Assembly (NCBI GenBank): GCA_905205975.1
Contig: CAJLFQ010000059.1
Coordinates: 1-13,998 of the forward strand
DNA from: an uncultured Eubacteriales bacterium
Lineage (GTDB): Bacteria > Bacillota > Clostridia > Oscillospirales > QAMX01
Length of the DNA: 13,998 nucleotides
Direction of reading: 5' to 3'
Within the stretch, counting starts at the first letter, position 1. Every line of letters begins with the position of its first letter. Below the pieces are notes generated by a model that saw only the letters and a list, made by a program, of their open reading frames with translations, was not told where the DNA came from and made no database searches. Shown one piece after another: positions 1 through 7,180 of this stretch. Position numbers and translations under genes: made by a program.

Positions 1-48
1 AATCATCATCATGCTCAGGGCAACGGGCTAGTCCAGGGGCGAAAGTAA

Positions 49-1227
49 TTACATGCGGCACATTTCGAACGCTCGCTCTCCAAAGGCATTCCGTTTGACG
101 CTTCCTCTGTACAGGGCTTTTCACCATCCGGTGCGGATGATGCACTGCTCTTCCCTGATTTGGATACGCTGACGGTGCTGCCATGGCGGCCAACGCAGGG
201 CCGCGTTGCGCGGTTTCTTTGTGATCTGATGTCGAGCGAAGGCGGGCCGCTTGCACTGGATACGCGGCATATTTTGAAAAATGCGGTGGCTGCGGCAAAA
301 AAAATGGATCTGGAAATCAAACTGGGACCTGAATGTGAGTTTTATCTGTTTCAAACAGACGACAACGGCGAACCCACTGACAGACCGCATGATTCCGGCA
401 CCTATTTTGATATTGCGCCGCTGGATAAGGGTGAAAATATCCGGCGCGAAATCTGCCTGACGCTTGAAGAAATGGGGATGTTTCCGGAGGCCAGCCATCA
501 TGAAGCAGGTCCGGGCCAAAACGAAATTGATTTCCGCTACAATAAAGCCTTGGCAGCTGCGGATGATTTCCTGACCTTCAAGTCAGTCGTCAAGGCAATC
601 GCATCTTTGAACGGCTTGTATGCGTCCTTCATGCCGCGCCCCCTGCCCAACCAAAGCGGAAACGGTCTGCACATCAATGCCTCGCTGTACCGGGGCGGCG
701 TTAATTTGATGGACGGATTCCAAACAGGAAACCATCAGATTGCGGAACAGTTTATCGCCGGTGTGCTTGATCATGTCAAAGAGATGAGCGCTTTCCTGAA
801 CCCGACCATCAACTCATATGACCGGCTTGGGCTTCCGCAGGCGCCGTCTGCGATCTCTTGGTCGCTTCACAACCGTTCCAACCTGATTCGCCTGCCGGCG
901 GAATCGGGTGAACGTGCAAGGTTTGAGCTTCGTTCGCCGGATCCTTCCGTCAATCCATACCTTGCGTTTGCATTGACGATTTATGCCGGATTAGATGGCA
1001 TTGAACATGGGTTGACATTGTCCGGTCCGTCTGTGGTATCCGGAGAGCTGCCGGCTTCTTTGTCCGATGCGCTGACACTGGCAGAAAACAGCCGGTTTAT
1101 CGAAACCGCGTTGGGTACAGCGATTACGCAGCGGTATATCACGCAGAAACGCGATGAAGCGGCAGCCTTTGTCAGCAGCGGCAGCAAACCGGCATTTTAT
1201 GCGGAACAGTATTTCAGGACGCTCTGA
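49..1227 (+). CDS. glnA: glutamine synthetase type I, 5'-truncated at window edge
   Basis: Cytosolic enzyme joining ammonia to glutamate with ATP to give glutamine. The frame carries class I signatures in the right order: GIPFDASSVQGF near the front, TVLPWRPTQGR, GPECEFYLF, GPGQNEIDFRY, the GNGLHIN ligand motif, NRSNLIRLPAESGERARFELRSPDPS and NPYLAFA, ending YFRTL. About 392 codons are visible against roughly 440 in the family, so some 50 N-terminal residues are missing. An in-frame TAA at 46-48 closes the frame on the left, and the bases before it do not continue the family, so the lesion sits at the contig edge and looks like poor end sequence more than a true pseudogene. The tyrosine adenylylation motif of the enterobacterial type is not seen; the region reads NSYDRLGLPQAPSAISW. 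The ANTAR regulator follows 38 bases later. The family is certain; the 5' boundary is arbitrary. Confidence 0.93.
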   Translation, partial: LHAAHFERSLSKGIPFDASSVQGFSPSGADDALLFPDLDTLTVLPWRPTQGRVARFLCDLMSSEGGPLALDTRHILKNAVAAAKKMDLEIKLGPECEFYLFQTDDNGEPTDRPHDSGTYFDIAPLDKGENIRREICLTLEEMGMFPEASHHEAGPGQNEIDFRYNKALAAADDFLTFKSVVKAIASLNGLYASFMPRPLPNQSGNGLHINASLYRGGVNLMDGFQTGNHQIAEQFIAGVLDHVKEMSAFLNPTINSYDRLGLPQAPSAISWSLHNRSNLIRLPAESGERARFELRSPDPSVNPYLAFALTIYAGLDGIEHGLTLSGPSVVSGELPASLSDALTLAENSRFIETALGTAITQRYITQKRDEAAAFVSSGSKPAFYAEQYFRTL

Positions 1228-1265
1228 TATCGGATCTGAAAAAACACGAAAGGAGCAGAACGCCC

Positions 1266-1847
1266 ATGATGAATGCGATGATTGTTTCCACGCAGGCTGG
1301 CGCTGTTTCTGCCCTGTCGGAACTTCTGATCCGCAGCAATTTTTCTCAACCGGTTGTGTGCCGCAGCTGTGCGGAAGCGCGCAGAACCTTGATTGACCGC
1401 ACGTTTGATCTGATTATTGTCAATGCCCCGCTCAGTGATGAAACGGGTGAGCAGTTTGCCTGTACGACGGCTTCTTCGCTACTCTCGAGCGTGATATTGA
1501 TCGTACGCAGCGAGGTTTATGAAGAAATTTCAGCCCGTGTGGAAGAATACGGCGTGTTTACGGTCGGACGGCCTCTCAATCGGCAGCTTTTTTGGAGCGT
1601 TCTGAAATTGGCTTGTGCGGCGCGTGCAAAAGCGGATCGCCTGAACCGCGAGACCGAGCAGCTGAAAATCAAACTCGAAGACATCAAGGTGATTGACCGC
1701 GCAAAATGTGCACTGATGGAGTATCTCCATATGGGCGAACAAAGCGCACACAAGTTCATTGAAAAACAGGCGATGGATCTGCGCATTCCGCGCAGAGAAG
1801 TCGCAGAGGGCATTTTAAAAACGTATTTGAGCCAAGTTGATTTTTAG
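1266..1847 (+). CDS. ANTAR-domain RNA-binding regulator with degenerate receiver domain
   Basis: A 193-residue protein with a receiver-like fold (about 1-115), a helical linker rich in charged residues (about 118-140) and a C-terminal ANTAR domain (about 133-188, including the stretch IDRAKCALMEYLHMGEQSAHK). ANTAR domains bind paired hairpins in leader RNAs and prevent transcription termination. The receiver half lacks the usual chemistry: the phosphoacceptor position in DLIIVNAPL is Asn53, the N-terminal acidic pair is absent (AMIVSTQ), and the conserved Lys is replaced by Arg102 in VGRPLN. Phosphorylation control is therefore unlikely. The start is chosen because AGGAG at 1251-1255 lies 10 bases upstream; ATG 1269 is possible but more distant. 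Its place directly behind glnA matches the NitR-type genes of clostridia that control nitrogen assimilation. The target leader is probably upstream of glnA, outside the window. Confidence 0.88.
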   Translation: MMNAMIVSTQAGAVSALSELLIRSNFSQPVVCRSCAEARRTLIDRTFDLIIVNAPLSDETGEQFACTTASSLLSSVILIVRSEVYEEISARVEEYGVFTVGRPLNRQLFWSVLKLACAARAKADRLNRETEQLKIKLEDIKVIDRAKCALMEYLHMGEQSAHKFIEKQAMDLRIPRREVAEGILKTYLSQVDF

Positions 1848-1881
1848 ACGGATATGCAAATCCGGGAAGGAGATTCTTCTG

Positions 1882-3411
1882 GTGGAAAATGAATTGATAT
1901 TGGTGCTTGACTTTGGCGGGCAGTATAAAGAGCTGATTGCCCGGCGCGTGCGGGAGTGCGGCGTGCTTTCGAAGATCATTCCGGGTAATACCCCGGTTGA
2001 CAAAATCTGCGAAATGCATCCGATCGGCATGATTATGACCGGTGGACCGGCCAGCGTTTACGCAGAATCATCCCCCAAATGCTCTCCGGAGCTGTTTGAC
2101 CTGAATATCCCGATACTCGGCATTTGCTATGGCCACCAGTTGATGAGTTATCTTTTGGGCGGCAAAGTGGAACACAGTCCGGTCAGCGAATACGGCAAGA
2201 CACTGACGCATGTTGATACCGGTGCAGCACTTTTTCAAGGGCTGGAACCGGATCAGCAGATGCTGATGAGCCATACCGACTTCGTTTCCATTCCGCCGGA
2301 AGGATTTACATGTGTTGCCCGCACGGCGGATTGCCCGACGGCATCGCTTCAAAATCCGGAAAAGCGTTTGTACAGCGTGCAGTTTCATCCGGAAGTGACA
2401 CATTCCGAACACGGCATGGACGTCATCCGGAACTTCCTGTTCGGCATCTGCCACGCCAAAGCAGACTACACGATGGACGATTATATTGAAACGCAGATTC
2501 AGGCGGTACGCAATCGCGTTGGCGCACATGAACGCGTTCTGCTGGCACTGTCCGGCGGGGTTGACTCTTCGGTCTGCGCCGCGCTGCTCTCCAAAGCGCT
2601 GGGCGAGCGGTTGGTCTGCGTGTTTGTTGATCATGGCTTCATGCGCAAAGACGAAGGCGACGAAATTGAAAAGACGTTCTCAAAGTTCCCACTGACGTTT
2701 ATCCGCGTGAACGCCGCAGAGCGGTTCTTAGGGAAACTGCGGGGAGTTTCTGACCCGGAGACAAAGCGGAAACGGATCGGCGAAGAGTTTATCCGCGTGT
2801 TTGAGGAGCAGGCAAAGGCTATCGGCAACCTGCAATTTCTGGCACAAGGGACGATTTATCCGGACGTCATTGAATCGGGCGCGCTCAATTCGGCCACCAT
2901 CAAAAGCCATCATAACGTCGGCGGTTTGCCGGAACGCATGAGCTTCTCCGGCATCATCGAGCCGCTTGCCGGCTTGTTCAAAGACGAAGTCCGCGCGGTC
3001 GGCCTGAAACTGGGGCTCAACAGGAAACTCGTCTTCCGTCAGCCGTTCCCGGGGCCGGGGCTTGCCATCCGCATTATCGGCGAAATCACAGAAGAAAAAC
3101 TGGCCATCCTGCGCGAAGCCGACGCGATCATCCGGTATGAAATCGGCCGTTCTTCTTCAAAAGCGAACCAGTATTTCGGCGTTCTGACCAATTTGAGATC
3201 CGTCGGCGTCATGGGCGACGAACGTACATATGACTATACACTGGCGTTGCGTGCGGTGACGACCGGCGACTTTATGACCTGCCAGTATACGCGTCTCCCC
3301 CATTCCCTGCTGTCGCGGATTTCAACACGCATCACCAACGAAGTCCGCGGGATTAACCGCGTCGTCTTTGATATCACGGATAAACCCCCGGCAACGATCG
3401 AATGGGAATAA
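1882..3411 (+). CDS. guaA: GMP synthase (glutamine-hydrolysing)
   Basis: Converts XMP to GMP using ATP and the amide of glutamine. The protein of 509 residues is normal for the family. The N-terminal class I amidotransferase domain has the nucleophile Cys82 in GICYGHQ and the His169/Glu171 pair in QFHPEVTHSEHG. The synthetase domain has the P-loop SGGVDSS at about 224-230, and the C-terminal dimerisation domain ends FDITDKPPATIEWE. I place the start at GTG 1882, 9 bases after AGGAG (1868-1872). The longer frame from TTG 1837 would overlap the ANTAR gene and adds residues outside the family. The gap to the ANTAR gene is 34 bases with no terminator visible, so readthrough from the glnA operon is possible, which would link glutamine supply to guanine nucleotide synthesis. 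Confidence 0.97.
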   Translation: MENELILVLDFGGQYKELIARRVRECGVLSKIIPGNTPVDKICEMHPIGMIMTGGPASVYAESSPKCSPELFDLNIPILGICYGHQLMSYLLGGKVEHSPVSEYGKTLTHVDTGAALFQGLEPDQQMLMSHTDFVSIPPEGFTCVARTADCPTASLQNPEKRLYSVQFHPEVTHSEHGMDVIRNFLFGICHAKADYTMDDYIETQIQAVRNRVGAHERVLLALSGGVDSSVCAALLSKALGERLVCVFVDHGFMRKDEGDEIEKTFSKFPLTFIRVNAAERFLGKLRGVSDPETKRKRIGEEFIRVFEEQAKAIGNLQFLAQGTIYPDVIESGALNSATIKSHHNVGGLPERMSFSGIIEPLAGLFKDEVRAVGLKLGLNRKLVFRQPFPGPGLAIRIIGEITEEKLAILREADAIIRYEIGRSSSKANQYFGVLTNLRSVGVMGDERTYDYTLALRAVTTGDFMTCQYTRLPHSLLSRISTRITNEVRGINRVVFDITDKPPATIEWE

Positions 3412-3428
3412 TACGGTCGTGATTGTTT

Positions 3429-3477
3429 GCTGCTTGAAAGCTGCTTGTTTGACAGATGGCAGTAGTGAATGCATACC
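3429..3477 (+). promoter_or_regulatory. possible ddh promoter with upstream direct repeat
   Basis: A perfect -35 box TTGACA lies at 3449-3454. Seventeen bases further the -10 position reads CATACC (3472-3477), a poor match, so a second factor might be needed or the site may not be a promoter. Just upstream GCTGCTTG occurs twice (3429-3436 and 3440-3447), separated by AAA, giving an 11-base period, about one helical turn, as is typical of an activator or repressor site. The guaA-ddh gap is 95 bases and shows no terminator. Confidence 0.35.
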
Positions 3478-3506
3478 ATGACATTGTTTTTGAAAGGACG
3501 GCCTTT

Positions 3507-4490
3507 ATGAAAATTCGCATAGGCATTGTCGGATACGGCAATTTAGGACGTGGTGTTGAATGCGCGGTGACGAAGTCTCCGGATATGACGCTGGTCGGCA
3601 TTTTTACGCGGAGAAACCCGGAATCCATTCACCCGGTGACGGAAACCCCGGTTTATCATGTTGATCAGGCGCAGACGATGCGCTCGGAAATTGACGTGAT
3701 GATTCTTTGCGGCGGAAGCGCCAATGATTTGGCAGAACAGACGCCGGCGTTTGCCCACGATTTCAATGTGGTAGACAGCTTCGATACGCATGCGAAAATC
3801 CCGGAACACTTTGCGCAGGTGGATGAGGTCTGCAAAGCCAGCGGAAAAATCGGCGTGATTTCTGTCGGCTGGGATCCGGGGCTGTTTTCACTGAACCGGC
3901 TGTACGGTCAGGCGGTTCTGCCGAATGGCAAAGACGATACCTTCTGGGGCAAGGGCGTCAGCCAGGGGCACTCAGACGCGGTTAGACGCATTCCGGGCGT
4001 TCGAGATGCCAAACAGTATACGATTCCGGTAGAAGCCGCAATGGAGCAGGTGAAAAGAGGCGAAGCGCCGACGCTTTCCGCACGCGAAAAACACACGCGC
4101 GAATGCTTTGTGGTTGCTGAAGCGGGCGCAGATCTGGCGGCCATTGAAACGGCCATCCGGACCATGCCGAACTACTTTGCGGATTATGATACAACCGTAC
4201 ACTTTGTCTCGCAGGAGGAATTGGATCAGCATCATGCCGGGTACCCGCATGGCGGTGTGGTTTTCCGCACCGGCGTTACCGGCTTGACGAAGGAACACCG
4301 GCATGTGATGGAGTACCGTTTAACGCTGGAATCCAATCCGGAGTTCACGGCAGGTGTGCTCACGGCATATGCGCGTGCGGCGTACCGCATGAACCAGGCT
4401 GGACAGTGCGGCTGCAAAACGGCATTTGACGTTGCACCAGCTGATCTGCATCCGGCATCCGGCGAAGAGCTTCGCCGTACGCTGCTTTAG
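3507..4490 (+). CDS. ddh: meso-diaminopimelate D-dehydrogenase
   Basis: NADPH-dependent enzyme that turns tetrahydrodipicolinate and ammonia into meso-diaminopimelate in one step, bypassing the acylated intermediates and DapF. The 327-residue length fits the family. The N-terminal Rossmann motif GYGNLG is at residues 9-14, SVGWDPG lies mid-protein, and the diagnostic block WGKGVSQGHSDAVRRI occupies 147-162, followed by the IPVE region and a conserved HGGVVFRTG segment near the C-terminus. The start is ATG 3507, 8 bases after AAAGGA (3493-3498). An in-frame ATG at 3456 would add 17 residues ahead of the Rossmann strand with no supporting ribosome site. The gene sits 47 bases before pyrG and about 1.8 kb before dapF-dapL, so the organism carries two routes to the same product. 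Confidence 0.95.
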   Translation: MKIRIGIVGYGNLGRGVECAVTKSPDMTLVGIFTRRNPESIHPVTETPVYHVDQAQTMRSEIDVMILCGGSANDLAEQTPAFAHDFNVVDSFDTHAKIPEHFAQVDEVCKASGKIGVISVGWDPGLFSLNRLYGQAVLPNGKDDTFWGKGVSQGHSDAVRRIPGVRDAKQYTIPVEAAMEQVKRGEAPTLSAREKHTRECFVVAEAGADLAAIETAIRTMPNYFADYDTTVHFVSQEELDQHHAGYPHGGVVFRTGVTGLTKEHRHVMEYRLTLESNPEFTAGVLTAYARAAYRMNQAGQCGCKTAFDVAPADLHPASGEELRRTLL

Positions 4491-4537
4491 TCTTTGCCCT
4501 GTTATTTGCGGAAAATCAAAACGAAAGAGGTTTTTTT

Positions 4538-6154
4538 ATGCCGAAATATATTTTTGTCACCGGCGGCGTTGTCTCAGGCCTTGGCAAAGGCATTACGGCC
4601 GCATCCCTTGGCCGGCTGCTGAAACAGCGTGGGCTGAAAGTTGCCGCGCAAAAGCTCGACCCATATATGAACGTTGATCCGGGCACCATGAGCCCCTTCC
4701 AGCACGGGGAAGTCTTTGTCACTGAAGACGGTGCAGAGACAGACCTGGATCTTGGCCATTACGAACGCTTTATCGACGAAAACCTCAACAAATATTCCAA
4801 CCTGACATCCGGCAAGGTCTTTTGGAATGTCCTGAACCGTGAGAGAAAGGGCGAATATCTCGGAGAAACCGTTCAGATTATTCCGCACGTTACCAACGAG
4901 ATCAAGAGCTTTATCTATAAAACCGGCACGGTCACGGATGCAGACGTCGTCATCACGGAAATCGGCGGCACCATCGGCGATATCGAAAGCCAGCCCTTCT
5001 TGGAGGCGATTCGTCAGATTGCCATTGACAAAGGCCGGGAAAACTGTCTGTTCATTCATGTGACACTGGTGCCGTATATCTCCGGCTCCAATGAACACAA
5101 GACAAAGCCGACACAGCACTCTGTCAAAGAACTTCAGTCGATGGGCATTGCACCGGATATCATTGTCATTCGCGCAGATGAGCCGACCGATGAAAATATT
5201 CGCGCAAAAATCGCCCTCTTCTGCAACGTCAAACCGGATTGTGTCATTGAAAACCTGACTCTGCCCAGTCTGTACACGGTTCCGCTCAGCCTGCATGAAA
5301 ACGGCTTGGATCGTGTTGTCTGCCGGAACCTTTCGCTCGATACACCGGAACCGGATCTGAAGGATTGGGAAAAAATGGTTTCCCGGATTCAGAACCGCAG
5401 TGAAACGGTTCGAATCGCGCTGGTCGGCAAATATGTCAAACTGCATGACGCATATCTTTCTGTTGCAGAAAGCCTGCGGCATGCCGGATATGAGGCTGGC
5501 GTATATGTGGACATTGCGTGGGTGGAGAGCGACGACATCACTGATGAAAATGTCGCAGAGACATTGGCCGGATGCGACGGCGTTTTGGTGCCGGGCGGCT
5601 TTGGCGACCGCGGCATTCCGGGCATGATCCGCGCGGCGCACTATGCAAGAGAGCACAACATCCCCTATTTGGGGATCTGCCTCGGCATGCAGATCGCGGT
5701 GATCGAATTTGCGCGGCACGCCTGCGGCATCGCGGATGCGGATTCTCATGAATTTGCCCCGATGGGCGAAAATCTGGTGATCGATTTTATGCCGGGCCAG
5801 AACGATGAGATTGAAAAAGGCGGTACCATGCGTCTGGGTGCATATCCGTGCCACATTGAGGAAAATACGCTGATGCATCACTGCTATGGGACGGATTTTG
5901 TGAGTGAACGCCACCGTCACCGCTACGAATTCAACAATGATTACCGTGAAGTCATGGAAGACAACGGGCTTGTCTTCTGCGGCCGTTCACCGGACGATCG
6001 GATTGTTGAAGCGGTCGAGTACCCTGCCAATGATTTCTATATCGGCGTCCAATTTCACCCGGAATTCAAATCGCGCCCCAACCGTCCGCACCCACTCTTT
6101 TTGGGGCTGGTTCGGGCTGCCATGCAGCGTGAACGGACCGAAAAGCATTCATAG
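4538..6154 (+). CDS. pyrG: CTP synthase
   Basis: Amidates UTP to CTP with ATP, using glutamine or ammonia. The 538-residue length is typical. The N-terminal synthetase domain begins KYIFVTGGVVSGLGKG, containing the ATP loop, and continues with QKLDPYMNVDPGTMSPFQHGE. The C-terminal glutamine amidotransferase domain has the nucleophile Cys381 in GICLGMQ and the pair His507/Glu509 in QFHPEF. All key residues are present. AAGAGG (4525-4530) lies 7 bases before the ATG. It is probably co-transcribed with ddh, since the 47-base gap shows neither a clear promoter nor a terminator. The pyrimidine attenuation hairpin known upstream of pyrG in Bacillus is not evident in this short gap. A long hairpin follows 11 bases after the stop. 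Confidence 0.97.
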   Translation: MPKYIFVTGGVVSGLGKGITAASLGRLLKQRGLKVAAQKLDPYMNVDPGTMSPFQHGEVFVTEDGAETDLDLGHYERFIDENLNKYSNLTSGKVFWNVLNRERKGEYLGETVQIIPHVTNEIKSFIYKTGTVTDADVVITEIGGTIGDIESQPFLEAIRQIAIDKGRENCLFIHVTLVPYISGSNEHKTKPTQHSVKELQSMGIAPDIIVIRADEPTDENIRAKIALFCNVKPDCVIENLTLPSLYTVPLSLHENGLDRVVCRNLSLDTPEPDLKDWEKMVSRIQNRSETVRIALVGKYVKLHDAYLSVAESLRHAGYEAGVYVDIAWVESDDITDENVAETLAGCDGVLVPGGFGDRGIPGMIRAAHYAREHNIPYLGICLGMQIAVIEFARHACGIADADSHEFAPMGENLVIDFMPGQNDEIEKGGTMRLGAYPCHIEENTLMHHCYGTDFVSERHRHRYEFNNDYREVMEDNGLVFCGRSPDDRIVEAVEYPANDFYIGVQFHPEFKSRPNRPHPLFLGLVRAAMQRERTEKHS

Positions 6155-6165
6155 AAATTTTCACG

Positions 6166-6207
6166 GGCGGTGCCGCATTTCATCAACTCTGTTGGTGCGG
6201 CACCGCC
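6166..6207 (+). terminator. long hairpin after pyrG, likely transcription end
   Basis: GGCGGTGCCGCA (6166-6177) and TGCGGCACCGCC (6196-6207) form a perfect 12-bp GC-rich stem. Inside the 18-base loop, CAAC (6184-6187) and GTTG (6191-6194) can form a small inner stem. It begins 11 bases after the pyrG stop and ends about 40 bases before the dapF promoter, the expected place for a terminator. There is no run of U after the stem, so it may act through Rho, may stabilise the 3' end, or may be a weak intrinsic terminator. Confidence 0.5.
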
Positions 6208-6248
6208 TGTTCGGTGCATTTGAACCGGTATGCGTGGGGGAATGATTC

Positions 6249-6277
6249 TTGACAAGAACCGGTGAATTCTATATAAT
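6249..6277 (+). promoter_or_regulatory. consensus sigma-A-type promoter of dapF-dapL
   Basis: TTGACA at 6249-6254 and TATAAT at 6272-6277 are separated by exactly 17 bases, a perfect housekeeping promoter. Transcription should begin near 6284, giving a leader of about 33 bases before the dapF start. No operator-like repeat is obvious around it, which suggests strong constitutive expression. Confidence 0.85.
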
Positions 6278-6316
6278 ACAGTATGAGCTTTACGCAGAAT
6301 CGGAGGAAGATGAAAG

Positions 6317-7180
6317 ATGCGCTATTCGTTTGCCAAAATGCACGGCGCCGGAAACGATTATATCTATATGGACGGATTCCATGGACATGCCGTGCCGTCT
6401 GACCCGGCGGCGGCAGCAGCGGTATGGAGCCGCAGGCATTTTTCCATTGGCGCAGACGGCTTGATTCTGATCTTGCCGCACCCGGAATGCGACGCAGAAA
6501 TGCGGATGTTCAACGCAGACGGCTCCGAAGGGAAAATGTGCGGGAACGGGATCCGGTGCGTTGGAAAATATCTGTATGACACCGGCTTGAAGCATCAGCA
6601 GAATCTGAAAATCATGACAAAGAGCGGTGTGAGATACCTGAAAGTCATCGAAAACCCGGAAACAGGCAAAGCCTCGGCCTTGGTGGTCAACATGGGCCGC
6701 CCCTGCTGGGATCCGGCTCAAATCCCTGTTCAAACAGAAAACGGTCAGGCAGATCACCTGACGCTGGCACTCGATGGCTATGGAACGCTGACAGTCGACT
6801 GCGTCTCCATGGGCAACCCGCACGCGGTGTGTTTTGTTTCGGATGTCGACGCCATCAATCTGGAGACTGTTGGCCCGCTCGTTGAACATCACCCTGCTTT
6901 CCCGGAAGGTGTCAACGCTGAATTTGTCGAAGTGATGGATTCGCATACGCTGAAGTTCCGTGTCTGGGAACGCGGCAGCGGTGAAACGCTGGCCTGTGGA
7001 ACCGGCGTCTGTGCGGCATGTGCGGCTGCTGTCAGCCGCGGCATCTGCCGGAAAAACGAAAAAATAACAGTGCACGTTCGAGGGGGCACGCTGGAAATCG
7101 TCATTGACGATGACTGGACCGTGTATATGGCTGGCCCTGCCGAACTGGCCTATCAAGGAGAAGTGGAATTCGATGGTTAA
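6317..7180 (+). CDS. dapF: diaminopimelate epimerase
   Basis: Cofactor-independent racemase-type enzyme converting LL- to meso-diaminopimelate for peptidoglycan and lysine. The 287 residues are close to family length. The N-terminus KMHGAGNDYI is typical. The two catalytic cysteines are Cys75 in GKMCGNGIRC and Cys227 in ETLACGTGVCAA, one in each half of the pseudo-symmetric fold. SIGADGLI and MRMFNADGSE are also conserved. The start ATG 6317 follows GGAGG (6302-6306) by 10 bases; ATG 6310 is in another frame. The last 8 bases overlap the start of dapL, which supports translational coupling and a shared pathway. Confidence 0.97.
   Translation: MRYSFAKMHGAGNDYIYMDGFHGHAVPSDPAAAAAVWSRRHFSIGADGLILILPHPECDAEMRMFNADGSEGKMCGNGIRCVGKYLYDTGLKHQQNLKIMTKSGVRYLKVIENPETGKASALVVNMGRPCWDPAQIPVQTENGQADHLTLALDGYGTLTVDCVSMGNPHAVCFVSDVDAINLETVGPLVEHHPAFPEGVNAEFVEVMDSHTLKFRVWERGSGETLACGTGVCAACAAAVSRGICRKNEKITVHVRGGTLEIVIDDDWTVYMAGPAELAYQGEVEFDG

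Noticed and set aside
160..162. TTG as an internal start of glutamine synthetase
   Set aside because: Clear family sequence (IPFDASSVQGF) lies in frame upstream and no ribosome site precedes 160, so the gene is simply truncated.
1837..1881. N-terminal extension of guaA from TTG 1837
   Set aside because: The extra 15 residues are outside the family, overlap the ANTAR gene and include the guaA ribosome binding site itself.
4491..4537. Pyrimidine attenuator ahead of pyrG
   Set aside because: The gap is only 47 bases and shows no hairpin with a T run and no initially transcribed G-rich stretch next to a promoter.
4574..5920. A 448-codon open frame on the minus strand opposite pyrG
   Set aside because: It lies wholly inside a certain CTP synthase gene, has no recognisable domain and is explained by codon choice in the sense gene. 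The similar long antisense frames at 6290-7156 (opposite dapF) and 11345-12562 (opposite the M24 peptidase) were rejected for the same reason.
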